Shown one piece after another: positions 1 through 9,018 of a DNA stretch of 64,000 nucleotides. Positions within the stretch are counted from its first letter, which is position 1; every line of letters begins with the position of its first letter. The notes beneath the pieces are model-generated. The model was not told the DNA's origin, ran no database searches, and saw nothing but the letters and a program-made list of their open reading frames with translations. Made by a program: the position numbers and the translations under genes. The stretch is from Roseibium album (lineage in GTDB: Bacteria > Pseudomonadota > Alphaproteobacteria > Rhizobiales > Stappiaceae): NCBI RefSeq assembly GCF_001404515.1, contig NZ_CXWE01000016.1, positions 18,068 through 82,067 of the forward strand, given 5' to 3'.

Positions 1-744
1 ACGCGCCCGGATCCGCAGCGCACCTGCCATGGAGTTCTCATAGACAATCCGCAGACGGGCCGACAGACCCGCGCCTTTGAACAATGGCTCCAGGTGCCGT
101 GCGATCGGTGCGTCTTCACCGAAACGCAGAAACGGCATCTCAATCTTGTCGGCGCTGAAACTGAACAGCGGATTCCCGTCCGATTGCGGTTTGGAAACCG
201 GAATGAGACTGTCATATCCGATTACCAGGGACCCTGACTTGTCAGGATTACTTTCGGGAGACCCGGTTCCCTGTTCGCTGTAACGGACATGGTGGCTCTC
301 ATAGGCGATGACGAAATCGACATCGCCGTTTTTGAGATCCCGCAAACAATTCGGCAAGTCGTCCGCTCTCAGCCGCGAGAGAATGGGTCCGTACGTCTCC
401 TCAAAGCCCTGAAGCCAGGTCGGGTAGAACCGCCAGCCAATCGAATGCTGAGCGCCGAACGTGACCACGTACTTGTCGGGAAGCGACTGAGCCTCGAGGA
501 TCTGGCTACGCTCCTGCTCGATCCGCTCGAGAGCCTGCTGGCCGGCCTCCAGTATCTGCAATCCCGCCGTCGTGAGACGCACAGGCTGTCGCGACCGGTC
601 GACAAGGGTCACCCCAATCCAGCTTTCCAGCGATCTGATCCGGCGACTGAAAGCTGACTGGCTCAAATTGCTTTGATCCGCGGCCTGGGAGAAGTTCCCC
701 GTGTTGTTGAGCCGGGCCAGATCCCGGAAGAGATATATGTCCAT
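1..744 (-). CDS. LysR-family transcriptional regulator (C-terminus cut by window edge)
   Basis: An open frame of 248 codons runs without a stop from an ATG at 744 to the window edge. Its N-terminus (MDIYLFRDLARLNNTGNFSQ, then AADQSNLSQSAFSRRIRSLE) is a typical LysR winged helix-turn-helix, and the rest resembles the LysR effector-binding domain. It is divergent from the cysteate-lyase-like gene at 857, the usual arrangement for a LysR activator and its target, so control of that operon is inferred. The effector is unknown. The C-terminal part (roughly 50 residues by family length) lies outside the window. An overlapping minus-strand frame at 506-853 is in another phase and is not the gene. 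Confidence 0.88.
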   Translation of the reverse strand, partial: MDIYLFRDLARLNNTGNFSQAADQSNLSQSAFSRRIRSLESWIGVTLVDRSRQPVRLTTAGLQILEAGQQALERIEQERSQILEAQSLPDKYVVTFGAQHSIGWRFYPTWLQGFEETYGPILSRLRADDLPNCLRDLKNGDVDFVIAYESHHVRYSEQGTGSPESNPDKSGSLVIGYDSLIPVSKPQSDGNPLFSFSADKIEMPFLRFGEDAPIARHLEPLFKGAGLSARLRIVYENSMAGALRIRAR

Positions 745-799
745 GAGAATCGAACATATTGCAAAAAACGCATAATGTCATGCAAACATAATATTGGAT

Positions 800-833
800 T
801 TGAGCTTGGGTTTGCCTCAATTTTGAGCTTGAG
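800..833. promoter_or_regulatory. Candidate LysR operator region (repeated TTGAG)
   Basis: The 112-bp gap between the divergent LysR and lyase genes carries the interrupted palindrome CTCAA-TT-TTGAG at 816-827. Further TTGAG copies lie at 800-804 and 829-833. LysR proteins bind interrupted dyads between divergent genes, so this is the best operator candidate here. The assignment is inference. Confidence 0.35.
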
Positions 834-856
834 GAAATTCTAATCAGAGCCATAAA

Positions 857-1900
857 ATGTCTGTAGAAAAAATATTGCCGACCGTAACGACGCGTATTGA
901 ATTCGACCGGTTCCCAAGGGTGGATCTATGCCATCAGCCAACCCCCATCGAAGCCATGCCACGCCTGAGTGCGCATCTGGGCGGGCCACAACTTTTTATC
1001 AAGCGCGACGACTGCACCGGACTTGCGACCGGCGGCAACAAGACACGCAAGCTCGAGTTTCTGATGGGCGAGGCGCTCCGTGAGGGGGCCGACATCGTGA
1101 TCACGCAGGGCGCTGTACAATCCAACCATGTACGGCAAACAGCTGCGGCTGCCTGCCGGCTGGGCATGAAGTGCCATGTACTGCTCGAACGCCGTGTCCC
1201 GGGAAGGACCCAGGCCTACGAGGAATCCGGAAACGTATTTCTCGACAAACTGTTTGCAACCACATTCGAATTCCGGCCGAGCGGCCTGGACATGAATGCC
1301 GAAGCACAGAATGTGGCGGATCGCATGAAGGCCGAGGGACACAAGCCCTATTTCATTCCCGGCGGCGGGTCGAATGCCACCGGCGCCCTGGGATATGTGA
1401 GCTGCGCCCAGGAAATCATGGACCAGTGCCTTGAGACCAATCAGCGTTTTCAATGGCTGGTCATGGGCACAGGCAGTTCCGGCACCCAGGCCGGCCTGGT
1501 CGCGGGATTTCATATCCTCGGCTATGATCTTCCCGTCATGGGGGTCAGCGTCCGCCAACCGCGTGAACGCCAGTTGAATGCTGTCCTCGCAACGACGCAG
1601 AAAACGCTGGCCAAACTGGACGGACCGCACATTGAACCGGGAACCATCCTGGTAGACGACGGCTATGTCGGAGAAGGCTACGGCCTGCCGACCACTTCCA
1701 CCCTGGAAGCGATCCGGCTCACGGCCCGCCAGGAAGGCATTCTGCTGGATCCTGTCTATTCGGCCAAAGGCATGGCCGGGCTGATCGGCATGGTCCGCGA
1801 GGGTTTTTTCAAGCCCGAAGACAATGTCCTGTTCCTGCATACGGGAGGATCGACTTCGCTATTTGCCTATGAAGACCAGATAATCGGTAGCCTGGATTAA
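857..1900 (+). CDS. cuyA: PLP-dependent D-cysteine desulfhydrase / L-cysteate sulfo-lyase family protein
   Basis: This 347-residue protein belongs to the ACC deaminase / D-cysteine desulfhydrase fold-type II PLP family. The PLP lysine is expected at K62 in GGNKTRK, the substrate-loop QSNH is at 88-91, and glycine-rich phosphate-binding stretches (GGGSN, GTGSSGT) follow. Characterised relatives split D-cysteine or L-cysteate into pyruvate, ammonium and sulfide or sulfite. The LysR neighbour, and my recollection of the Ruegeria pomeroyi CuyA sequence, favour L-cysteate. No sulfite exporter follows, however; instead there is a betaine-type ABC importer in the same direction. The family call is firm, but the substrate and the cuyA symbol are tentative. 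Confidence 0.7.
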   Translation: MSVEKILPTVTTRIEFDRFPRVDLCHQPTPIEAMPRLSAHLGGPQLFIKRDDCTGLATGGNKTRKLEFLMGEALREGADIVITQGAVQSNHVRQTAAAACRLGMKCHVLLERRVPGRTQAYEESGNVFLDKLFATTFEFRPSGLDMNAEAQNVADRMKAEGHKPYFIPGGGSNATGALGYVSCAQEIMDQCLETNQRFQWLVMGTGSSGTQAGLVAGFHILGYDLPVMGVSVRQPRERQLNAVLATTQKTLAKLDGPHIEPGTILVDDGYVGEGYGLPTTSTLEAIRLTARQEGILLDPVYSAKGMAGLIGMVREGFFKPEDNVLFLHTGGSTSLFAYEDQIIGSLD

Positions 1901-1960
1901 GAGAACAAACAAAATCAAAAAAATCCGGTCAACCGGCACCATCCACCAGAGGAGTGAATC

Positions 1961-2926
1961 ATGAAAAACAGTTTGAAGTGTCTGACGGTCGCAACCGCAA
2001 TGAGCGTGTTCGCGGTGCCTGCCCTTGCGGCCGAGGAAGTCAAGATCGGCGTTCCGTCCTGGACCGGCGCCCAGGCAATTGCACATCTGCTTGCCGCTGT
2101 GGTCGAAATGCGCATTGGCGGAAAAGCCGAACTGATTCCCGGCAACAACGCCACGATATTTCAGGCGATGGATCAGGGCAAAGGCGACATTGACGTTCAT
2201 CCCGATGTTTGGCTGCCCAACCAGGAGAGTTTTACCAAGAAATACGTTGATGGCGCCGGCACCGTGACCCTGTCATCCAATCCCTATGAAGGTAATCAGG
2301 GCTTCTGTGTCTCCAAGGACTTCGGCGAGGCAAACAACATCACCGACATCGCCGACCTGGGACGCCCGGACGTCGCCGCTCAAATGGACAGCGACGGCAA
2401 CGGCAAGGGTGAAATGTGGATAGGCGCACCCGGGTGGGCATCTGCCAACGTCAACGAGGTCAAGGTCCGCGACTATGGCCTCATGGATTTCGTTGAACCG
2501 ATCCGTGCCGAGGAAAGCGTCAAGACCGCGCGTGTCAAGGACAGCATTGCCAAGGGTGAAGGCTATGCATTCTATTGCTACAAGCCTCACGCCATCTGGT
2601 ACATGTTCGACGTCAAGATGCTGACGGAACCGACCTATGATCCGGCGAAATACGTCATGGTGCAGCCTTCGGACGACGCCGACTGGTTCGAAAAATCGAA
2701 CGTGACAACCAAAGATGCACTGAAGAAAGTGCAGATTGCATGGTCCAACTCCCTGCCCGAACGGTCACCAGCCATTGCGGAGTTCTTTTCCAACTTCTCT
2801 CTTACCGCGGATGATGTAAGCGGTTTCGCCTTCGAGATCAGCGGAAATGGCCGGGAGCCAGAAGATGTCGCGCGGGAATGGGTGGAAGCCAACCCTGACC
2901 GTGTGGATGCCTGGCTGGGCCTCTAG
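1961..2926 (+). CDS. Betaine/proline-type ABC transporter, periplasmic substrate-binding protein
   Basis: The 321-residue product begins with a Sec signal peptide (cleavage near ALA-AEE, about residue 24) and continues as an OpuAC/ProX-type binding protein. It captures a small compatible-solute-like substrate for the permease and ATPase encoded next. Aromatic residues such as W and Y in the VPSWTGAQ and GAPGWA segments are of the kind that form the cation-pi cage for quaternary amines in this family. It starts 60 bp after the lyase gene with an AGAGGAG ribosome site before the ATG. The operon position suggests that it imports the lyase substrate or a related sulfonate or amine rather than general betaine. 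That is inference. Confidence 0.85.
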   Translation: MKNSLKCLTVATAMSVFAVPALAAEEVKIGVPSWTGAQAIAHLLAAVVEMRIGGKAELIPGNNATIFQAMDQGKGDIDVHPDVWLPNQESFTKKYVDGAGTVTLSSNPYEGNQGFCVSKDFGEANNITDIADLGRPDVAAQMDSDGNGKGEMWIGAPGWASANVNEVKVRDYGLMDFVEPIRAEESVKTARVKDSIAKGEGYAFYCYKPHAIWYMFDVKMLTEPTYDPAKYVMVQPSDDADWFEKSNVTTKDALKKVQIAWSNSLPERSPAIAEFFSNFSLTADDVSGFAFEISGNGREPEDVAREWVEANPDRVDAWLGL

Positions 2927-3022
2927 TCCCGGACGCATTCGAGCATGACGTGGTGCCGGTTCTTCCGGCACCGCCTGATCTTGACGCAGCCAATGCTGCA
3001 AAACCGCGGGACGCCGTCAGCC

Positions 3023-4078
3023 ATGAGCGATGAGACCGTCATAGAAATCTCCGATGTCTGGAAGATTTTCGGAGCAGATCAGCAAGGCGCGCTGAATGCG
3101 ATCCATGAAGACGGTCTGACCAAGGCCGAAGTTCTGGCCCGCTACAATGCGGTGGTCGGTGTCGCGGATGTCAGCCTTTCCGTCAACAAGGGCGAAATCT
3201 TCTGCATCATGGGATTGTCGGGTAGCGGCAAATCCACTCTGGTCCGTCATTTCAACCGCTTGCTGGAGCCGACAGCCGGCCGGATCCTGATCGAGGGAAC
3301 GGATGTGATGGCGCTCGGTTCAAAGGAATTGCAAAATTTCAGGAACCGGAAGATCGGGATGGTGTTCCAGAACTTCGCGCTCATGCCCCACCGGTCAGTC
3401 CTGGACAATGTCGCGATGCCCCTCGAAATTCGGAAAGTCTCCAAGAACGAGCGGATGCGGCAGGCGGCAGCTTTTCTCGATATTGTCGAACTCGGCGCCT
3501 GGGGTTCCAAATATGCGCATGAATTGTCGGGCGGGATGCAGCAGCGTGTCGGTCTCGCGCGCGCCCTGGCGGCCAATCCCGATGTCCTGCTCATGGATGA
3601 GCCGTTCAGCGCCCTGGACCCCCTGATCCGGCGCCAGTTGCAGGATGAATTCATCCGCCTCAGCAAGATCCTGAAGAAAACGACCGTCTTCATCACCCAC
3701 GACCTGGATGAAGCTGTCCGGATCGGTGACCGGATTGCCATAATGCGGGACGGCAGGGTGGTTCAGATCGGCACTGCCGAAGACATCGTGATGCACCCGG
3801 CCGATGACTATGTCGCCGATTTTGTCGCCGGGATTTCCCGGTTGAAGGTCGTCAGGGCACATGCGGTGATGCAACCGCTGGCGGAGTACACACACGAACA
3901 TGGCCCGCTACCGGAGAACACTCCGCGCGTTGCGGAAAGCGAAACACTCAGCACCCTCATCAACATGGCAATCGGCACGGACGATGCCATCATCGTTGAA
4001 GACGAGGGGACCGACGTCGGTGTGATCACAAGAGAAAACATCCTGCGGACGGTGATAGAGGGGACCGAGGTATCATGA
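3023..4078 (+). CDS. Betaine/proline-type ABC transporter, ATP-binding protein (ProV-like)
   Basis: From the ATG at 3023 the protein has 351 residues. The longer upstream frame from 2945 lacks family similarity in its first 26 residues. Walker A GLSGSGKST is at 64-72, the ABC signature LSGGMQQ at 168-174 and Walker B LLMDEP at 189-194. The ATPase domain is followed by a ProV-like C-terminal extension that could carry a degenerate CBS regulatory segment. It energises the importer made with the neighbouring binding protein and permease. Its stop overlaps the permease start (ATGA), indicating translational coupling. Confidence 0.9.
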   Translation: MSDETVIEISDVWKIFGADQQGALNAIHEDGLTKAEVLARYNAVVGVADVSLSVNKGEIFCIMGLSGSGKSTLVRHFNRLLEPTAGRILIEGTDVMALGSKELQNFRNRKIGMVFQNFALMPHRSVLDNVAMPLEIRKVSKNERMRQAAAFLDIVELGAWGSKYAHELSGGMQQRVGLARALAANPDVLLMDEPFSALDPLIRRQLQDEFIRLSKILKKTTVFITHDLDEAVRIGDRIAIMRDGRVVQIGTAEDIVMHPADDYVADFVAGISRLKVVRAHAVMQPLAEYTHEHGPLPENTPRVAESETLSTLINMAIGTDDAIIVEDEGTDVGVITRENILRTVIEGTEVS

Positions 4079-5616
4079 TGGACCAGAGCAACGTGCCCCT
4101 CGCCGATAACGAAGCCGAAGCTGAACGGGCCTATACCGAAGAGCGCCGGAAGAACATTGCCGAATTTGTTCGTACCAATCCGGATTACTATGTCACGAAT
4201 TTCGACCGTATCGGCGAGAGCTCGAAATTCACGGCAACGCTCAATCTGATGGCAGGCCTGTTCGGGCCTGTCTGGTTCGGTGCGAGAGGGTTGTGGTCAT
4301 GGGCCCTGCCGTTTCTGATCATCGAGACCCTGGCAATCGTCCAGATCGCGCGCGGATTGTTCGGCGACCTGGCTGCAGAAGCCATGGAACGGATTGCCTC
4401 GATCGAGGGAACGCTCGAATTGCGCCGCGAACAGCTTGCTGCGGCAATCGAAAGCGGATCCGACAAGGCGGATGTCTACAAGCGCACCGTGGATTCCCTG
4501 GAAGCCAATATCGGAGGAATACGCGCCGAAGCCGAGGCTCTTGCCGATCAGGGTGTATGGATCGCCCTGGCAGGCCTGGCGCTGCTCGTCCTGGCAAAAG
4601 GTGCACAAGCCATCTGCGCGAACTGGGCGCTGGAAAAGCGGTTCTCCGAATGGCTGTCCGACAACTCCATCCGTTCCGGAATGCCGGCATCCCAAATTGC
4701 TTTCAGCGCCGTTTTCATGGCGCTTATCGTTCTGGCTTCCGTTTTGCATTACAGCTTCCCCGGTCGGTTCTCGCTGCTTTCCGCTTTTCCGACCAATCCG
4801 GAATTCCGTATTGTCAGTATCGAAGCCGTGGAAGCCTTCTTTGCGTTCTGCGTCGCCAACGGTGAAGGACTGTTTGATGCCATCACCTATGTGATCCGCC
4901 TGCTGCTGGACGCTCTGGAACTGGTATTCGTCAGTACGCCGTGGATCGTGGTTGCCAGCCTGATCATCCTGTTGACCTGGCTGACGGCCGGCATTCGGAC
5001 CGCGGTCTGGTCCGGAGCATTTCTCGCCTATATGGGATTGCTGGGCTTCTGGGACAAAGCAATGACCACCCTGGCTCTGCTGGGTACCGCTGCATGCCTG
5101 TCAATCATTATCGGCATCCCGCTCGGCATGTTCGCGGCCAGGCGCCCCCGGTTTTATTCCTTCATTCAGCCAATCATGGATTTCATGCAGACCATGCCGG
5201 CCTTTGTCTTCATGATCCCGGTGATCGCATTTTTCGGGACCGGCAAGCCGGCCGCCGTTGTCACGACCATGATTTTTGGCGGTACACCCGTCGTCCGCCT
5301 CACGGTGCTTGGCTTGCGAGGCGTTCCCGAGAGTGTTCGGGAAGCCGCAATCGCGTTTGGTGGCAACAAGTGGTACCTGCTGACCCGGGTTGACCTGCCG
5401 CTGGCAAGCCCGTCCATAAGGGCGGGGATCAACCAGACAATCATGCTGTCGCTTGCCATGGTGGTGGTCGCTTCACTGATCGGTGCCAAGGGCCTGGGTG
5501 AGGATGTGCTCGAAGCCCTGCAATATGCGAATGTCGGTCAAGGCATTCTCGCCGGTTTCTCCATTCTGTTCTGTGCCATGATCCTGGACCGGATCGTTCA
5601 AGGTGCCCGGAAATGA
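4075..5616 (+). CDS. Betaine/proline-type ABC transporter, permease (ProW-like)
   Basis: This 513-residue integral membrane protein is longer than a typical ProW. The N-terminal half has a hydrophilic start, transmembrane segments and a charged stretch around residues 100-155 that may be coiled coil. The C-terminal half is the conserved binding-protein-dependent transport domain, with its ABC-coupling loop near VPESVREAAIAFGG. It forms the inner-membrane channel for the importer. The start overlaps the ATPase stop by four bases, and its own stop overlaps the next gene likewise, so all are in one operon. The enlarged N-terminus is the only unusual trait. Confidence 0.88.
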   Translation: MMDQSNVPLADNEAEAERAYTEERRKNIAEFVRTNPDYYVTNFDRIGESSKFTATLNLMAGLFGPVWFGARGLWSWALPFLIIETLAIVQIARGLFGDLAAEAMERIASIEGTLELRREQLAAAIESGSDKADVYKRTVDSLEANIGGIRAEAEALADQGVWIALAGLALLVLAKGAQAICANWALEKRFSEWLSDNSIRSGMPASQIAFSAVFMALIVLASVLHYSFPGRFSLLSAFPTNPEFRIVSIEAVEAFFAFCVANGEGLFDAITYVIRLLLDALELVFVSTPWIVVASLIILLTWLTAGIRTAVWSGAFLAYMGLLGFWDKAMTTLALLGTAACLSIIIGIPLGMFAARRPRFYSFIQPIMDFMQTMPAFVFMIPVIAFFGTGKPAAVVTTMIFGGTPVVRLTVLGLRGVPESVREAAIAFGGNKWYLLTRVDLPLASPSIRAGINQTIMLSLAMVVVASLIGAKGLGEDVLEALQYANVGQGILAGFSILFCAMILDRIVQGARK

Positions 5617-6335
5617 TCCCACTGGTTCTGGTCCACGGGTTCATGGGTGGCAGCGAACAATGGAAAATGCAGGCACCGCTTGCGGACATAGGTCCCCTGG
5701 TGACGCCAGACTTGCCGGGTTTTGGGCAAAATGCGGGCGCTCCCCCGGTCAACTCGATCGGTGGGTTTGCCGATTGGGTTCTTCAGGACCTTCTGGACCA
5801 GGGCATTGAGCGGTTTCATCTCCTCGGGCATTCCATGGGAGGAATGATCGTTCAGGAAATGATGCGGCGCTCGCCGGAAGCTGTCGACAGGCTCATTCTG
5901 TACGGCACCGGACCCGTCGGAGTTTTGCCGGGACGGTTCGAAACCATTGAAACTTCCATGAATCGCGCTGCCAAAGACGGAGCGGCAGCGACGGCGCGCC
6001 GGATATCCGCCACCTGGTTCATGCGTGGGGAGCAGGCTGAAGAATACGCTGCCTGTGCAGCAATTGCCGAAAAGAGCGGCCTAGGCGCGATTTCGGCAGG
6101 TCTTGAGGCAATGAGGGACTGGTCAGGTGAAGACAGTCTTTCCGCGATCGAAGCCCCTTCGCTCGCGCTTTGGGGCGACGGCGACCGAACCTATGCCTGG
6201 CCACAGGTAGAAACTCTCTGGAAGACCGTCCCGAACTGCAAACTCGCCGTCGTTCCAGGATGTGCCCACGCCGTGCATCTTGAAGAGCCGGAAATTTTCA
6301 ACCGCCTGATTGCGAAGTTTCTTAGCGACATGTGA
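5613..6335 (+). CDS. Alpha/beta-fold hydrolase
   Basis: This 240-residue cytoplasmic protein has a classic alpha/beta hydrolase pattern. There is an oxyanion HGF near residues 8-10, the nucleophile elbow GHSMGG with S74, an acid in LWGDGD around residue 190, and the catalytic histidine in PGCAH near 219. It overlaps the permease stop by ATGA, so it is the last gene of the lyase-importer operon. It may hydrolyse an ester, lactone or amide of the imported compound. The substrate cannot be read from sequence, and related folds also include dehalogenases and C-C hydrolases. Confidence 0.85.
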   Translation: MIPLVLVHGFMGGSEQWKMQAPLADIGPLVTPDLPGFGQNAGAPPVNSIGGFADWVLQDLLDQGIERFHLLGHSMGGMIVQEMMRRSPEAVDRLILYGTGPVGVLPGRFETIETSMNRAAKDGAAATARRISATWFMRGEQAEEYAACAAIAEKSGLGAISAGLEAMRDWSGEDSLSAIEAPSLALWGDGDRTYAWPQVETLWKTVPNCKLAVVPGCAHAVHLEEPEIFNRLIAKFLSDM

Positions 6336-6392
6336 CGAACTTGGCCACATTCGTGACAACCTGACTGTCAAGCCCACCGCCGAACATTCGCC

Positions 6393-7196
6393 TCAGAAAA
6401 GATATCTGCTTTCCAACACCAGCCCGTAGCGCTGGTAGTTCTGTTCGAAGACCGCCTTGGAACCGTCGGAGACCCATCTGCGGTCAAAATTCGATTGCAG
6501 CCACCAGTAACGCCCCCCGACACCCACCTGCCAGTTTCTGGTCAGGTCGAGATTGAGCATCAAGTCGGTTTCAACGCCGTGTGTCCATTGGCTCTCCCAG
6601 GTTTCAACCCTGGTGTGGCTCCACGGTACAGCCGCCACATCAAATGACCAGCTGACCCTTTCGCTGATGTCTCCTTCCGCAGTCAGGCCGACGCGGATCG
6701 CATGCCATTGACGCGTCTGCTCAATGACCGTCCGGCCGTCCTCAGCGTCAATACTGTCATTCAGGTAGTGATAGCCGACGAAGCCCTTTAACCGGACCAT
6801 CTCGTTCGCGAAGCTGGCAAAGCGCCAACCACCATCGACAACAACGTATCCAAGAGCACTTTCCTCCAGATCGCCGCTCGGATTGGTATAGAAGTCCCCT
6901 TCACCGCCAAAATTTCTGCCAAGCCCGACATATCCGCGCACAAAGGTGCTCGTGGTCAGGACTTCCAGCTCTCCGACAATCTCGGCGGTATGCGACGAGA
7001 CGCCATCGACAGTGTTCCAGTTCAGGTCACCCGTATCCAATTCGGAGTTGTTCTGGCTATACCAGTACCGGAGCCCGATACTTCCCCGCAGCGTTGGCGC
7101 CTGATACTGCGGCGATCCCTTGATGTTGTAATCCGCTGCCTGAGCCTGAAAGCACAAGAAAGTCACGGTGAGAAGCGCGAAAAATCTTTTGAACAT
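6393..7196 (-). CDS. Putative outer-membrane beta-barrel protein
   Basis: The 267-residue product starts with a Sec signal peptide (MFKRFFALLTVTFLCFQAQA, cleavage before ADYN). The mature part is rich in alternating aromatic and polar residues (GLRYWYSQ, YVGLGRNF, VGGRYWW) and ends in a terminal phenylalanine (SRYLF), the usual signal for BAM-dependent outer-membrane insertion. This fits a porin-like or OmpA-type barrel of about ten strands. No enzymatic motif is seen. It stands alone, convergent with the hydrolase gene 57 bp away, and its function is unknown. Confidence 0.6.
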   Translation of the reverse strand: MFKRFFALLTVTFLCFQAQAADYNIKGSPQYQAPTLRGSIGLRYWYSQNNSELDTGDLNWNTVDGVSSHTAEIVGELEVLTTSTFVRGYVGLGRNFGGEGDFYTNPSGDLEESALGYVVVDGGWRFASFANEMVRLKGFVGYHYLNDSIDAEDGRTVIEQTRQWHAIRVGLTAEGDISERVSWSFDVAAVPWSHTRVETWESQWTHGVETDLMLNLDLTRNWQVGVGGRYWWLQSNFDRRWVSDGSKAVFEQNYQRYGLVLESRYLF

Positions 7197-7566
7197 AGAA
7201 CCTGTACTGCCGAGAATTGATGCGCGGAACTCGCGCTAAAGATGCAAATATCCATTGCAACTTATGGTTAATGGATGGTGAAAATTTCGCTTTCCAGCTC
7301 GGTTTTTCGCGAGAATCTCGACATGTCCATGAACCTGGGAACTGCAAATCCACAGCCGGCAGCCGGATTGGTGCCCCCAGTCTCGCCCGGTGCATCCGCC
7401 ATCGCGAAAAGCTTTTTTATTATTAAAGTCAGATATTTGCGCAACCAATCTACCGACCGTCCGTCGACACCCCAATGAATAGGCCCTTTCCTGTTCCAGT
7501 TAAATTGCATTGCAATGCGCCTCATGTGAGAGTGAGCGAGTGCGGCCAGTATCTGAAGGGATATCC
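7197..7566. other. Divergent intergenic region with a 12-bp perfect palindrome
   Basis: This gap of about 370 bp separates the divergent outer-membrane protein and LysE-type genes and should contain both promoters. No convincing gene was seen in it. The clearest signal is the perfect palindrome GCATTGCAATGC at 7507-7518, about 50 bp before the LysE-type start, which is a plausible operator. TCCATT and AATGGA arms around 7250-7275 form a looser inverted repeat. Confidence 0.4.
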
Positions 7567-8208
7567 ATGGAAAGCATCAATCTGTACCTGCCCGGAATCC
7601 TGCTCGCCTACGTGGCATTCCTGATGGCTATCGCGAGCCCGGGACCAAACATTCTGGCGGTGATGGGAACATCCATGAGCGTTGGAAGGTCTTCGGGGAT
7701 CGCATTGGCGCTCGGCGTTGCGTCGGGCTCATTCACCTGGGCGGTCCTTACCGTGCTCGGTCTTTCCGCGCTTCTCGCTGCATATGCAAACGCGCTCATT
7801 GCAATCAAGATATTAGGCGGTCTCTACCTGTTTTGGCTGGCCTACAAGTCGTTCAGGTCGGCGATGTCGCGACACGACATTGAGGCCAGAGAGCTGGCTG
7901 GCGGCCGAAGGACACCGTTCGGATACCTGGCGCGGGGATACATCATTCAGATGACCAATCCAAAAGCCGCTCTGGCATGGATTGCGATCATATCCCTCGG
8001 AATGAAAGAAGGCGCGCCGATCTGGGTCGGTGCCTCGATTGTGCTCGGCACATTCATCTTGTCGATCATTATCCACGTAGTCTATGCGTTGGCCTTTTCG
8101 ACACCTGTCATGGTGCACGTCTATGGCAGAGCACGACGCGTCATTCAGGGTACTCTTGGCGCTGTCTTCACGTTTGCAGGATTGAAGCTTCTGACCAGCC
8201 GGACGTGA
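7567..8208 (+). CDS. LysE/RhtB-family amino-acid (or homoserine lactone) exporter
   Basis: From the ATG at 7567, preceded by a GAAGGGATATCC ribosome site, the protein has 213 residues. It has the six-helix pattern of LysE/RhtB exporters. The N-terminal family signature is present as MAIASPGPNILAVMGTSMS, followed by a GVASG loop. Members export amino acids or related small metabolites across the inner membrane. An upstream in-frame ATG at 7510 would add 19 residues that do not fit the first membrane helix. The next gene starts one base after its stop, so the two are probably cotranscribed. Confidence 0.85.
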   Translation: MESINLYLPGILLAYVAFLMAIASPGPNILAVMGTSMSVGRSSGIALALGVASGSFTWAVLTVLGLSALLAAYANALIAIKILGGLYLFWLAYKSFRSAMSRHDIEARELAGGRRTPFGYLARGYIIQMTNPKAALAWIAIISLGMKEGAPIWVGASIVLGTFILSIIIHVVYALAFSTPVMVHVYGRARRVIQGTLGAVFTFAGLKLLTSRT

Positions 8209-8209
8209 C

Positions 8210-8935
8210 GTGCGTCTGATCTTCTGGAACTGCAGCATGGCGCTTCATCGCAAGGTGGAGGCCCTGCTTTCGCAGAAACCCGACATTGCGGTCGTATCCG
8301 AATGTGCAAGGCCAGATATCCTGGCCGAACGCGGCGTCACCGACCTTGAAGCCTGCTCAGTGCTTTGGATGGGGGAAAACCCCCACAAGGGTCTGGGTAT
8401 TTTCGCTTTCAACGACTTCACTGTATCGCGGGTGGAGCCTTTCTACCCGACACTCCGTTTTGTTCTTCCTGCACGCATCGAGGGGCCGCGGACATTCAAC
8501 CTTTTGGCCGTCTGGGCCCAAAATGCCAGCGCAGGTATCACACGCAAACACCAAAGCGGTCCGCTACGCCGGGCCCTGACCAAATACAAGACTTTCATAG
8601 ACTCCGGACCGACAGTCATCGGCGGGGACTGGAACAGCAACGCGATCTGGGACAAACCGGGGTGGCGGATAAATCACATGTCCAAGGTCAATCTGCTGGA
8701 AGGCATGGGCCTTTACAGCGCCTACCATGCCTTTCACGAAGAAGAGCACGGGCGCGAAACAATCCCTACGCACTACTGGCGCGACAGGCGCATCGACGGT
8801 CCGACCTATCACATCGATTATGTTTTTGCGCCTTTGCCGTGGCTTCGAAATACAAGGGAATTCGAGATCGGCACCTTCGACGACTGGATTGGAAACGGGC
8901 TGAGTGATCATGTGCCATTGATCATTGATTTTTAA
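8210..8935 (+). CDS. Endonuclease/exonuclease/phosphatase-fold protein
   Basis: This 241-residue protein begins with a GTG one base after the LysE-type stop. It carries the landmarks of the EEP (DNase I-like) fold. These are FWNC near the N-terminus for the metal-binding Asn, a conserved glutamate in VVSECARPD, GGDWNSN in the middle, and HIDYVFA followed by SDHVPL at the C-terminus (catalytic Asp-His). The family includes nucleases and phosphodiester or phosphomonoester hydrolases. There is no signal peptide, so it acts in the cytoplasm. The substrate is unknown, and pairing with an exporter is common but not informative. Confidence 0.8.
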   Translation: MRLIFWNCSMALHRKVEALLSQKPDIAVVSECARPDILAERGVTDLEACSVLWMGENPHKGLGIFAFNDFTVSRVEPFYPTLRFVLPARIEGPRTFNLLAVWAQNASAGITRKHQSGPLRRALTKYKTFIDSGPTVIGGDWNSNAIWDKPGWRINHMSKVNLLEGMGLYSAYHAFHEEEHGRETIPTHYWRDRRIDGPTYHIDYVFAPLPWLRNTREFEIGTFDDWIGNGLSDHVPLIIDF

Positions 8936-9018
8936 GGCAAAGCGAGGTCGGTGCAAGCTTGCAAATTCTCACCGTTTGCTGATCCGTTTCATCAGAAAAG
9001 AGTTTCCCAATTCAAGGC

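Noticed and set aside
506..853. Minus-strand frame of 115 codons beside the LysR gene
   Set aside because: It overlaps the LysR helix-turn-helix in another phase and ends inside it.
926..1840. Long minus-strand open frame (304 codons) opposite the cysteate-lyase-like gene
   Set aside because: It is antisense to a well-conserved PLP enzyme and its translation matches no family pattern; long antisense frames are common at high GC.
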